A stretch of 64,000 nucleotides of DNA from NCBI GenBank assembly GCA_033030425.1, contig JAUFSD010000018.1, positions 1 through 64,000 of the forward strand, in the 5' to 3' direction. The notes beneath the pieces are model-generated. The model ran no database searches. It was not told the origin of the DNA and saw only the letters and a program-made list of their open reading frames with translations. Every line of letters begins with the position of its first letter. The stretch's first letter is position 1. Positions 23,659 to 35,514 of this stretch are shown in pieces. The translations under genes were made by a program, and so were the position numbers. The DNA is from Verpa conica. Taxonomy: Eukaryota > Ascomycota > Pezizomycetes > Pezizales > Morchellaceae.

Positions 23659-24700
23659 CTAATCAAGGGCTATATAGCTAGCACTGGCACTATGCATTAT
23701 CGTATCCCCCCAAGAGCCCAGGAACCAGATCATTCCGCTTGCGTTGACAGATGTAGTTCCTACCACAAGCCGTAGGTTCCGATCGTGTTCAATATCAAAT
23801 GAATTAATACCAAGAATAGTACGCGGTGGGAGGGTGAAAACTTCGTCGTCAAACTTGGTATACCCTCTAGTTAAAGGTGCGCGAAAAGTGCCACTACTAA
23901 CCCCAGCAGTTCCTGGTGTATACGAAACCCATGACGCAGCCCCGGAGTATAGCTCCGAGTCTCCCCAAGTGTCAATATGAATGGTAAAGCCCGTTTCTGT
24001 AATATCTGTGGCGTAGGTTTTGACACTCCACGTCCTATCGCGGCGCATATCAACCGCGTTAAGCCATAGGACAACTTCTGGTGGTGTATCGTATTGCCGT
24101 GAGAAGCTAATCTGACGAGAATTTCGCATTCGATGTTTATTCCAGGGATGATCTGATAGAGTGTCATACGTCCCGGACTGGAAATCTAGATGTTTTTCTC
24201 CAAGTTCCATCCATGAACAACTAGCTTCGTACAATTGCGTCTTTGACCAGGTATCGATATTTATCTCGAAGAAACTTTCTTTGATATTGCTACTATAGCA
24301 TTTGGCGCGGATGTTCTCATTACTCCCAATATCCAACAATGTTAGGGCTACAGGAATTTCCGGTCGCTTGATGTATGGGAGGGCAAAGGGGATCATTTTC
24401 GATGTATGGTCGTCCGATCTGTCCATCCGCCTGACTTCGCCGGTGTGGAACGACCCAATTAATGGTTGCTTTGGGGGCCCGCCGCTCCCTGGTATCCGAA
24501 TATTGTCGACCTTCGATTGCAAGCCTTCCAAGGTGATGGCTTGTGCCTGAAGGTTATGTTCAAGCTTATCGATGGTTCTATGAAATTTGACAGCTTGTGC
24601 CTGAAGGTTTCTCTCAAGGTTGTTGAGGGTCCCATGAATTTCATGAAGGATAGTGGTGAGATCTTTGCAGCTGGATGTAGTGGGGCCTAGGTATATATAA
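23659..24700 (-). CDS. Three-domain H-type lectin with coiled-coil N-terminus
   Basis: The minus-strand frame is open from about 24720 to the stop at 23659 but has no ATG near its start, so a short 5' exon is expected. The first ~60 residues contain a repeated LQAQA motif (NLERNLQAQA, KLEHNLQAQA) with heptad-like spacing, a likely trimerising coiled coil. Three H-type lectin domains follow. Each has a FxxPP strand, a D-R-W/L pair, a GF strand and TW or SW-G-D before ASW: domain 1 near DIGSNENIRA/IDTWSKTQLYEAS, domain 2 near TPPEVVLWLNAVDMRRDRTW/IDTWGDSELYSGAASW, domain 3 near PPRTILGINSFDIEHDRNL/LGSWGDTIMHSASASY. H-type lectins such as Helix pomatia agglutinin and discoidin bind N-acetylgalactosamine or galactose. 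Oligomer formation and a role in recognising foreign glycans are inference. No signal peptide is visible. Confidence 0.8.
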
Positions 24701-24704
24701 TTGT

Positions 24705-25520
24705 AACAACGTGGATAGTACTAATGACAGTCATTTGCTTAGCATGATGCAGATATGGAAATAGCCCGTAGAGTGGAGGGTGATGGGGATTTTGGCCTAC
24801 AGTGGCTATAAGGATTCCAACAAGTAGACCTATGAGACCTGCAATATACACAGGAGCTGCTACGTCTGGAGTCAGTGGCTATTAACTAATCGAATGCAAG
24901 GAACACGGACACGGAGACCTGCTCACGACTATCGAGAGAGTAATTATCAAGAAGAGAAGAATAATGATTACTAGAATTAGTAAATAGTTCTCCATAGCTG
25001 CAGAAATTGCTAGCTATTACGGTGAGTGTTTGTGTCCGTTCAAAATTGATCAAGGCGATTCAGCAGAATGAGGGGGACTGTGCTGTGTCTTCAGGCAACC
25101 AACATACCCTATCTACCCTCAGTTATGTTAAATCCGGACCAGAGAGAATAAGGCTCTGGTTGGAGGTTAGGGCTAAGCCGAGCCTTTAGAACGAATAATA
25201 TTGAGGCCTTGACTTGAATATGCATTCTGCACCAACCCCACTATTGACCAAGCCTGTCCCACTCCTAAGCCTCCGCCGAGTATGTTCCAGATATTATATA
25301 CCTTGATAGTGAATCTTTCGAGTAGGTACGGTATAACATAGCTGACCGGGAGGCGAGGCAACAAAATTCAACAACGTCTCAATCCACAAGAATAAACATT
25401 GCAAACAAAGCTTAAGAATATTCCTATTCAGTTTGATATAGCATCCTACTACTCTAAATAACCCTAATCAAAAAAAAGACTAATATCTATTTATTTGTGA
25501 TAGGAGTATTTTGAAGTAAA
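24705..25520. other. Lectin gene upstream region; no other gene
   Basis: Should contain the 5' exon and promoter of the lectin gene. No other supported frame. Confidence 0.4.
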
Positions 25521-25524
25521 AAGG

Positions 25525-25703
25525 TGCTGAATCGATTGTCTAAAAGAGATAGAGAGATAGAGAGATATATGCTCCAAAAGAGAAAACCCTAAACCCTTAT
25601 ATGGGATGCTTCGCCTGGATCCTCAAACATAGCAAATACAGATACACATGACTCATATATGAAATCGCCCATCAGCTATCCTTATTAGGAAGCATCTACA
25701 ACA
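25525..25703 (-). mobile_element. Solo LTR-like copy, family b
   Basis: Second copy of the 18371-18550 sequence in the same orientation, about 90 percent similar by eye, ending in GATTCAGCA on the minus strand. TG..CA ends, no clear target duplication. Confidence 0.5.
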
Positions 25704-25992
25704 TATTTAGGAAAGTAGAAAACTATGGAAGCGTAAATTAGTCAAAAGTTTATTTACCACCGATGGTAAGTTAAAGTGCAAAAGCGCTAGATTCCAGCGC
25801 CTGTACGTGCTACGTTCACTGAACCAGCACCTTGTACTTATGCATGATAAAGAACAAAGTAGAGGGCGAAGTTTAGTTTGACAGGGCTTACACTCTCATA
25901 TATAAGATACATATATTTATCAATAATCATCTAGCTCCAAACTAGAAGCGACTATAGAGCATTGATTTATTCTCATGAAAGCTTAAAATATC

Positions 25993-26278
25993 TCAATTTC
26001 TCCCCGTAGCACTCCGGTAAACCAAGACAGCAACCCCAACACCCAGAAACATAACTAAGTAACCAAATGCATCCATCCTTTTCCCAACTTTACGTTCGTA
26101 TATACCTCCAATTATATCATCTCTACTCATAATATCAACAATTACTCTAAAGGAACTCAAGAACAAAGTCACGCTCTACCTACCCATCACCAGTTTCGGG
26201 TTCCTCATCATCTATGTAAGACTTCGCTACTACGGCAGTAGCTAAGACAAGGGTGAAGAGGAGGATAATCTGACGCAT
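25993..26278 (-). CDS. Possible membrane microprotein, two exons
   Basis: From ATG at 26278 the frame encodes a hydrophobic leader MRQIILLFTLVLATAVVA, then KSYIDDEEPETGDG and a stop. If a donor gtaggt at 26183 is used with an acceptor near 26147 or about 20 nt further on, the frame continues to a stop at 25993 and adds a membrane segment, FGYLVMFLGVGVAVLVY. The nearer acceptor gives a 37-nt intron, shorter than usual; the further one has a non-ideal AG context. The protein would be 60-70 residues with a signal peptide or first membrane anchor and one C-terminal membrane helix. Function unknown; it may be chance. Confidence 0.35.
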
Positions 26279-26559
26279 TCTGCCCGGTCTTTGTATAATA
26301 TAAGTTGAGGTGATAATATAATCAAAAAAAACTTGATAGTGAGGGTGCCGTGTTTCTTTCTGTAGTCGAGAACAAGACTTAAGGAAAAGAAGCAGCTAAC
26401 TAGTAGTCTAAGCAGGCCCTTCATGCCTAGATAGTCTTCTCCTATTACCCTAAGATCGGTGGAATGCTTCCCCGACAACATCTGGAATGCGGAGTGATGA
26501 TCCTGAACGTTGTGGGTGACTAGAGAATCCCGTTCCGCCAGGCAAATCCTCACTGGAGG

Positions 26560-28800
26560 CGGCGCCGTGCCTTATACTTGCAACAGGCATACAGAACCTG
26601 AACATGCAACTATTTCTTGCATGGCAACCAGTTTATGGAATGCAGAATTTTCTGGGGCCTTGAGCATTCATTTCCTGGGCCTGTAAATTACATGGAATAG
26701 ACTTAACATATTAAAGAGCTCTCTAAAATAGGGATCGAAGTAATCAGTTGATTTTTCATTATTGTGTTGGTGGTGACAGAATGCTATTTTTGGTGTAAAA
26801 TCGCCAAACTACCAAAACTTCTGTCCCTCACTGTAGGTTCTTACAATTCTAAAATTCCCAAGAATACATTATATACTCGCCACTTACTGGATTAGCGGGT
26901 TTCACTTTAGTTTATAAATAACAGAAAGCATACCCTATCATAACACCTGAGGACGGCCCCCAAGAAACGTTTGCAGGTAGGAGGACGAACCTCACGAGAT
27001 GTCTACTAAAGGTGAGAAAAAATGATATATATTGGTGATATCGAGTGGAGTGATGCCTGAATTAAGGGTCATATCCAAAAATGTAAAATGTATGCTCAGA
27101 TACCTTTAACCAAACGGCAAGTGAACGGCCCTATTTATTCATTATGCCATCCAATCTACGATCAAGAACCCTAACCCTATAGTTATACCACCAAGGGATG
27201 AAAGGGCGTTTATTTTTCGACTACATACTAGGGCAGCACCAAGGGGTTGCTTTCGACCACCAGCAGTATAGACCCCAAATCACAGTCTTATCTCTATCAT
27301 TTTTTCAATCAAATATCACATATGCCCGCCAATTCAAAATTAGATCACCCCAGAAACTCAAAACTTTCATAAAAGCACAATGCTTGAGAGGGTCCACACC
27401 AACCACAAGGCCCTGTCAGCGCTTTATACAGGAAGCAATTTCTAGCTAAAAGTCACTCTCAGAGTAGATTCCTTCCGCGTCTACCACCATCGCGAAATCC
27501 TACCGTATCAGTGTAATTCCTGCTCATTGACGCAACTTCTAGTTCAGCCGAATAGTCGTATCATAAGCTAACACTAGTAATTCTGAAGCCTCTATCTACT
27601 TTGCCATTCTGAATAAACGCATTTGGGTCTGTGATAGTAGCTATTCGCTTACGCCTATCCTAGTAAAGCTACCCTTTTCCCATTCAGGCCAAATTTGTGA
27701 CTAGCCTCAGGTTTCTACTCTTTTCGTGTCACTATATATTAAGCACTACTTTAGGGGGGGGGCAGTATTTTTCACTGGGATAAATCTTTATCGTGGTCCG
27801 GAAAACTACTTCAAGTAGTATTTCGTCATTTTTGTGGGCACTGTTGCCTAGTGACATGATGGCCAGGGTCTGCATAACGCCAAACCACTCTGCGCACATA
27901 TAGTCCATTCCGAAATGGCTATTACTTGGGGCAGGTAAGAAGAAACCGAACACGTAGAGCATAGTTCAATCGCGGTCTAACAAATTCAGATGCTTGGGGA
28001 GCTCAATCGATTTGCACGCCATGCATAAACCATAATTATATGGTGCATATCCTTATCTGTAGGTGATCGACTCGCGACAAGCAATGAGTATTGCCGCCAA
28101 TCGACATGTAGACTCGCCATCCAATAGATATTCCCTATCCGAGGGCTGAAAAAAAGTTTGACCTCAGGGTAGCAACTAGGCCCTACAACACAACCACTAC
28201 CACAACAGACTATATACCACCGCAGGACCTTGGTAACCGGAGACCACATTACCGGATACACAAACAAATTTCTAGAACTAAGAAGGAACTGGCTGTTGAA
28301 TCTGGTGCTACTCTATTGGGGGGAGTGTCTCAGTTGGTTCGAGACCAAACCCTCTTTCCCAGCAAGTATGTACACTTCCGCGTAATTATTCCGTATCGCG
28401 GGTAGCTACTGTTTGAGTTGCATTTCAGGAAACACTCGATATCTTACTACCTCCACAAATTAAGAATCAGGCTAGAAAATTAGCTGGGTGTGGTTGCGCA
28501 ATGCGCAGCTGAACCCAGGAATGGCACTTCCTGGTTGGTGTGTACGCGAGCCCCTCACTAATATCAAACATCCCGCGTGTAGCCAACATAGTCTCATTCT
28601 CTTACTCCCAAAGGTAAGGCGATATCGGTTGGTGACAAATTAGCCACGGCAAGTATAGGCACATATATGGACCTGGCTATGTGATCGGGGTGGGCTATAC
28701 ACCGTATATACGAAATTGTCATACCCACTCCCACCAGGAGAACTGAAATTGAGAGTATCTCCAGCTAGCTGTGAGAATCAGTTCCTCAACTTTCACAACC
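26560..28800. other. No gene recognised
   Basis: Mixed-composition sequence with only short frames. The stretch near 27170 (accctaaccctat) is too short to be a telomeric tract. Confidence 0.45.
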
Positions 28801-28806
28801 ACTATA

Positions 28807-29796
28807 ATGGAACCGGTCGGGCTTGCTTTGGGACTCATAAGCACTACGGCCGCACTCGCTGTGAAAGTCGGCGTAATCATTACCGATCTAAGTAACGCAA
28901 GCGATGAGTTCCAGGGTGTTTTGAGCCAATTTGCTATCACCAAGACAGCAATAGATCATCTCAGTCGCCTCTTTAAAAACACCTCTCTTCCACCAACCCT
29001 CATGGCAGAATACGAAACCGATCTCAAAATATACAACCATAACATTGACAACTTGGGGAGACGTCTGAAGTGGGTCAAGGATAACCTAAGCGCCAAATCA
29101 CGTCTCGAACGAATCTTTCAAAAGTATGATCTGGTCCATGGGGACCTTCAGAGGCTTACAGATGAAATTATCATCTTCAACTCGAATCTCAACCTCATGG
29201 TGTCAACCTATGCCTGTATAGTCATCGGCCGCGTCCATGACAGTACTAGCAGGCTCGAAGCTGGTATTGGAAGAGTAGAAGCTAGTGTTGGACAAGTGGA
29301 CTACAAAGTTTCTGCCATTCGGGGGAGCGGAATTGATATCAACCGTGAGTACGTCGAAGCAGCAATAAGAGTACTACAGGAAGAAGCCCTTGGGGGAGCA
29401 AGAGAGCCGATGGACCCTCCCAGGTATGAGGACATTCAAGCATCAGCAAGAATGAGCCCTCATATGAGTACGATGGGATACAGCTATGCTCCACCAGAAA
29501 CCTTCTCCCAGTTTACGACGGAATTTCAAAGCCAGAAAACCCAATACGAACCAGTACCGACTACGGGGCCAAGCAGATATCCCCAAGACTCCAAACAACC
29601 AATGTTTGTATTGACCAACAAGGCAGAGGAATCACCCAGCACAGGTTGGGGGATGACAGGGTACCCCATTGATTCGAAACTACAGTCAGAGTCCCCCCGG
29701 GACACAAAGGGAATCCATCCGTCCAACCGGTATAGTCCACATGATTTATCGGGTATTTTAAGGGAACAGGAAGAGATATGGAACAGCTTTAGTTAA
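28807..29796 (+). CDS. Stand-alone fungal NLR-type N-terminal helical domain protein
   Basis: A single-exon frame of 329 residues from the ATG at 28807 (MEPVGLALGLISTTAALAVK). The opening, a small hydrophobic helix followed by a long amphipathic helical stretch to about residue 180, is the form of the N-terminal death-inducing or signalling domains of fungal STAND/NLR proteins (SesA/HeLo-like or Fungal_N type). A short repeat, LEAGIGRVEASVGQV, suggests a coiled coil near residues 155-175. The C-terminal ~140 residues are P-, S- and Q-rich and probably disordered. No NACHT or NB-ARC ATPase and no repeats follow, so it is either a stand-alone partner or a truncated NLR. Heterokaryon-incompatibility or immune function is inference. 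Confidence 0.6.
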   Translation: MEPVGLALGLISTTAALAVKVGVIITDLSNASDEFQGVLSQFAITKTAIDHLSRLFKNTSLPPTLMAEYETDLKIYNHNIDNLGRRLKWVKDNLSAKSRLERIFQKYDLVHGDLQRLTDEIIIFNSNLNLMVSTYACIVIGRVHDSTSRLEAGIGRVEASVGQVDYKVSAIRGSGIDINREYVEAAIRVLQEEALGGAREPMDPPRYEDIQASARMSPHMSTMGYSYAPPETFSQFTTEFQSQKTQYEPVPTTGPSRYPQDSKQPMFVLTNKAEESPSTGWGMTGYPIDSKLQSESPRDTKGIHPSNRYSPHDLSGILREQEEIWNSFS

Positions 29797-29799
29797 ATG

Positions 29800-30720
29800 T
29801 ATGAATGAAAGTCGAGCGTGCAAGGAGTATTCGTGTCATTCTTTCAGGGGTACCTTTCTTTTTTCGGGGTCGGAACTATTCCTGTTGTCTATAGTGGGTT
29901 ATAATAGCTATTGTGTACGTAACTATCGGATGAGATTTCTTGTATGTACTCGAAGAGCCGTACTAGTAAATAACTCACATACACCACGGTTATCTCATCG
30001 ACAAATAGCCCTTAAAAAGAGTCAGTTAAGGTTAGTGTGTGTATAGTCTCCGGTAGAATTATTGGGAAAACAGCAAGTGTTTTGTGGTCAGTGCCCACTA
30101 CTAGACTTTTCGTTGAGATGAGGTGCCAATCAGACCTCTGAGTCCTGAGTAGCGCATTTTCGCATTGATTCTACCAGAGACTATATTAGCATTATCTTGC
30201 ACCTCTAGCTTGAGGTCAAAGTTTCGATCCCTAAAGGTGGGAGCATCACTTGAGGCTTGTGGTTGGTACTCGTCATAGGCCATGGGTATCTGAAAACCAA
30301 GGAGGGGGGTTACGACTAGGGCCAATTTATTTTAAAATCAATGGTAAAATCATACACAGATAGTCTACCACACAAATTAACCCCGGCCAATACCCCCCTG
30401 GCCCTCAGGTACTATGGCCTAGATGAGTATACCTATCGGGTATCCCTAGGCCATTGGCATGCTCCCACCAGTATCCTGGCCAACCAGATATAGTGCTGAT
30501 CACTTAACCCCTAGTACATTATTAATCACATTTTTGTAAATATAGAGAATAATTAAATGTCGTGCATGCCTAAGTTGTATTGAGGCCCGTCTAACCGCTC
30601 ATCATCGGTATCTTAGGTTACAAGAGCAATTCAATCAATGAAATCGTTATAAATGCTATACGGAACCTAAACCCCGCCTCCTTATAAAACACCTAGATAG
30701 AATACAACAAAGAAAACAAA
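29800..30720. other. No gene recognised
   Basis: A 74-codon minus-strand frame at 30101-30325 has a plausible start but no recognisable features. Small palindromes occur around 30410-30480. Confidence 0.4.
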
Positions 30721-30724
30721 AATA

Positions 30725-32643
30725 TTAATACAAGAGAACTTGGGCTTTTGCCACAATAGTTGGAGAATCATCCCCTTTTTGCCATTTCCAGAGCCCTGGA
30801 AACACCGTTGCTCGCACCTTTTGAGACTTGTGCTGTTCTTCTATCGGTCTTGGTGCTATGTACACATCGTCCATCGTCTTAGGGTTAAATGACTTTGATT
30901 CCTGTGTAATGGGAAACGTCCACAAGAATTCAAATCTGACCGGCTGGTTTTGCATAGTAAAGGCGAAGTCGATCGCAGTTCTCACCACCATTTCCATGCT
31001 AAGTAGCCGTGCATCGTTATTTGATGGGTCGAGAGAAAATTCTGCCATCTCATCACACGCGTCTCTAGCAATTCTATTTATCATATTTTCTCGATAAATC
31101 CTATCGCTACCGACTCTTCTAGGGGTCGACGATGACGAGGCTTTACTTTGTCGTTAGCTTATTTCAATTATTCCAGAGGAAAAAAACACATACTTGGTTG
31201 TGCTGCCCTAGTAACCTCTTTTATGACTTTTCTAGCAATGAGAGCACGGAGGATAAAAATCCGAGATTCTTGATATGGAAGATGTTTCCAATTGTATACA
31301 CTGACTTCAAGGTTATGACAGACACCCCCTGAGAACTTAGGTGTCTCATCGCTGTATTCCTCACCCTCCGCGGCAATGTAATAATTCAGGATATGGTCAG
31401 TCAAATGACCGTCAACCTCCCTAAGCAGGCGAATCATTGACCCATCGTCTTTGGGCTGTTCATGCCAGATTATTTCGTCCCGGGGGGGGGGGGCATCGCG
31501 ACCCATATTATCCTGTGGGTCGTTTCGACGACCTCGGGAAGTACTACGGTCTGTAACCGATCTGCCGTGTGGGCCTCCGACGCTTTGAGAACGACTAAGT
31601 GAACCACCGTTGTACGGAGCTCTTGCATTTTTCTGGTTGGTGCTGGGTTTCTGCGGGGAGAGGCCGTGCCACAGCGTGTGTACACCTTGGCGAAAACCCT
31701 GAGGGCAATCGTAGCTACTAAAAATTTTCCCATCCGGTAGACTTCTAGTATTTCGGCGTTCCCAGAAGCGGGGGCGTTCTGGCTTCTTATCCTGCACGCT
31801 GTGGGCATACTGACGAGGAGGCTTGTGTCTCGCAGCCTCCTGTGGACTTATGGCGTATTCACGAAGCTCTGGGGGAAGATTATCGTGGCCCCATGGCAAT
31901 TGTTGACCTGTGGAAAATTGTTGACCTGTGGAATATAGAACTGGAGCATATGGACTTGGGGCAGATGGACTTGGGGCGTATGAACTTTGTTGACTTAGGG
32001 GATATTGGTAAACGTTATCCTTTGAATAATTATCCCTAGGTCTCCCGTTTTCGATGCCTTGATGAGGGTCGTTATCTTGCCTAATACTCCTCTCAGCAAC
32101 CGGCCCCCTTTGTTGGTTTCCGTTTTTCCCATGCGCTCTTTGACCATGGCCATTAATCGGGGTATTTGGGGTCCTCTGTGTCCCAAAGATTGCCTCAATA
32201 ATCTTCATTATTCCCCGTTTTTGACTCTTGGAGGAAGTACTGGGACTTCTAGTGTTCTGAGAAATTGTTTGATTCATGGCAACCAGCCCCTCGTTAACGC
32301 TTTCGGTGTCCTGGTGCGTGTGATTGTTGCGACGGCGACGGCGTGCACGACTGAAGAGGTAGCCGAAGAGGACGCAGAGCGCAAAGAAAACAATAAGCAC
32401 GGCAACAGTGATACCAGTTCGCTTCCCCTCCCCGAGTTCCTGTACACCTGCGTTGGCTGTCTCCTGGACTGCTGAAGGTGTAGCTGAGGTCTCCAGTTTT
32501 AGGGCAGCCGTTGTTGTCGGTGTCGATATTGAAGAGATAGTTAACCGGGTATCCTGCGCTAGATCAGTCGATGAAATAGTAGTAGCGGAGGCCGTAATGG
32601 ATAAAATAACAGACAAAAATAAAGGTGTAGCTGTGGTGATCAT
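30725..32643 (-). CDS. Single-pass membrane protein with disordered cytoplasmic region and conserved-looking C-terminal domain
   Basis: Start chosen at 32643, where a signal peptide begins (MITTATPLFLSVILSITASA); the frame is open for 57 codons upstream. A short S/T-rich extracellular stalk is followed by one membrane helix at about residues 76-97 and a basic stop-transfer run (SRARRRRR). Then comes ~280 residues of N-, Q-, S-, P- and R-rich disordered sequence. The last ~190 residues are more regular: HLTDHILNYYIA.., ILRALIARKVIKE, then after an intron around 31090-31165 MINRIARDACDEMAEF and VVRTAIDFAF. Donor gtgttt or gtatgt and the acceptor at about 31107 were not settled; frames only fit with the weaker donor. 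Layout resembles fungal Mid2/WSC-like sensors, but no WSC domain is present. Function unknown. Confidence 0.6.
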
Positions 32644-32819
32644 GGCAAAAACCGGTAGGAGGTGGATAACTAGCGAGAATGCAACGGGGAATACGATGAG
32701 TTTGTCGTAGTATCTTTTGGGGGGGCCACACATGGCTTCAAGCAGGCGGGTCGACACCTTCTGGGATTGACTGGGTCCACATACCAACACAGATGTCGTT
32801 ATTGTAGGTATCATTGGCC

Positions 32820-35510
32820 TGCTGTGATTGATTCGGTGACCCTAAAACAGCCAAGGCGCCGTGCTGTTACTCAAACACACCCACATGATGCCCGGTCGGT
32901 TCTAAAACGTCAGCGGTTTACGTAGACGCTATCTGATGTATTTAGATGGTTGGGTATAAAAGCTCCAGCTATTTATGAGTTGAGCCAAATAGAAAAGGTG
33001 GACTTCGGATACATAGGTGTTCGGTGCAGGCTTCCACGTCCTAGCATACCTTTCTCCTTACCAGTCATGTGTTTTTCGCCGCAAAAACGAACATCTCGAC
33101 CAAGGTGTACGCGCGTTACGATAAAATATACTCGTAGTCGTGGTGTTTTTAGAATAGACTGCCATTGCGTGCCAGTCAATTTTTAAAGACGTCATGAGAT
33201 TACGAGTAATTCTGGCGCTCAGTGTTCATGAATCGAGTAAAAATCTTCCCCCCAATTACAAACAGCTACATAGAGAATTACATAGAGAACTACCCCAGAA
33301 CCATGATAGCTACAAAAAAAAATGAATTTCCTAAAATCCACAAGAGCTAAAGTACCTATAGCTTTAGCGCGCTACCTAGGGTAATACTTTTGAATTGAGG
33401 CTGTTATGAGTAGTTTGCTTGATCAATGTTTGGTTAAATTTGACAACTGATAATACCTGGTATCATATAAATTTTTGCACCAATTTAGGGAATCTATTGG
33501 AGCAAGTAGATAAATTATGCAGGATAACCACTATGGCAAGAAATGGAATGGCTAGAGAAAGAACTGGCCTTAAATAGGGTTTTGGCATTTACCCGTACGC
33601 TCAACAGAGGGGAGGCTTCATATCCTACGGTTGCGACAATGATCATGACCAGACAGCCACGCGCACAGCGGGTCCTCGGGACAAACGTATCGCGTTACTA
33701 AGGGCAAATAGCTCTGGAAAAATTAAAAAAACTGAGATTAAGGTATGCAGGGTCCGGTCGGTTTTCCAAGCATCACCCGATTACAAGTAGTAAGCAAAGA
33801 AAACCTATCGGTGAGAGTAAGACTTGCACTGTTAGGTAGTTATTGCCTACCTTTAGTAATGCCCTGAACGGAGTGAAAAGGTTATGGGGTGCAAGGCCTA
33901 TGGGTTTACGGCTAGCCAGCTGCTGGTTCAGCAATGAATATTTCTGATTAAACAAAACCTAAACCAACATAGAACCATGTATTGGGGCTGGTATGGACTA
34001 GGACAATCATCCCAATCTAAAGAAACCTAGAGTATAGAGCGCCCTCAAATTCACCTATCGGATCTGGGCCTTGGACGCACAGCAGACGCCAGCTTTGAGG
34101 CCCTTTGGTACTTCATTTGGTACCGATCACGATTATGGCCCTTTTTTCAGGACACGGGACCCCCCAAATGGCAATGGGCAATCGGGACAATAATCACAGC
34201 CCATGGCAGGTCGTCTCCAGTTCTGATACGGGAAATGGCATAAAACGCCTTGTGATACACTGCTTCATTCAGGGTGTACGACGCCCCACTGGGTAAGGAT
34301 CGCTCCAAGAGCATCCGTCTCCAGTCTGCACTCTAAAGGATTCCAAGACCACTCGCCGAGGCCTAGGCTCTGATTAGATATATGTTAAGGTTAGTTTCTG
34401 ATTCTTTCTCAGCAGGACTTTCTAATCTAATTAGTTAAAATAAATTATATCTTTTTGCCAGACGACCGAACAAGTAGGCTTCAGTCTAGTGGCTCTATTT
34501 TGCTCATGGCGCTGCATGTTACACAATATGCTGTTGATTAGGGGACCCCCTGTTGGATGTGGGGTAGATAGGCATGGCCAGTAAATTGCTTAGCCATCAA
34601 GGATTTGCCACGTTGGGCGGTAAATCTACAAAACAAAAAAACGTGACCTCTCTTTTGCGCAATTCACACCTCACCCTCACCCTCACTGTCCTTTTAGTTC
34701 TTAACCAAATCTCATACTTAGGGAGCAACTATATATATAATAGCTCGGTAGTAGTAGGGCAAGTGGCACTAGGGCGAGGCCTTTAGGTGGCCGCCTAGAG
34801 CAAACAAAAGGGGGTGTATAGTATACGCGACTTACCGGTGTTTGGGGGGGACAAGAGCTAGAGCCTTTTGGAGGTCCACCAATCGACAACACCGTGTACG
34901 GTTGGCCAATTTTCTAGACGGCGGTTACGTTATTGAAAAAGTAAATTATCTTAATATAATTTCTTATTTATGTTGGGACGGTTGGATAGAAAGCTAGGGC
35001 CTGATACCAAAGGCGTGAGTCTGCTTGTCGTTTTGGTTGCGGCTCTGCCTGAGTGGTTGTACCCGCTAGTGTATCCCCGCGACCTAGTCCCTATCGCTAT
35101 AAAAGTGATTTTTTACTCTACACGCACAGTATTTTACCCTGTGCAAGAATTCGCTCACTTTGTGAGCTCATCACTAGCATTATGATAGACCTCAGTGCTG
35201 TATTGTATGGGACTCCAATTCCCGTGGGTGTTTGACAGGTTGTGTTACACATTCTCAGCCTCGATAGACATGGATGATCGGTTTCTCCACTCTGTTTTAA
35301 GTTCATGGGAGTGTCCGTGAGCTGCATGCAATAGATATCAAGGCGGCCACTGAGGTAGCTTGTATTCTGGCGCTTAGATGCTGCAGCATAACAACGTACC
35401 CATCTATATATCTAGCAGCACTACTTCTCGCCATCGTAACTCCACGAAATTAATATCCAACCTCCCTATTACTACTATATTATTACCTTTCGAGATTTAC
35501 TACAGTGAAT
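32820..35510. other. No gene recognised; partial foldback MITE arms
   Basis: Short frames only. Parts at about 32904-32930 and 33150-33175 resemble arms of the 9267-9393 foldback element. Confidence 0.45.
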
Positions 35511-35514
35511 AGTG

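Noticed and set aside
28320..28345. tRNA-like B box (ggttcgagacc)
   Set aside because: No A box or cloverleaf arms at proper spacing.
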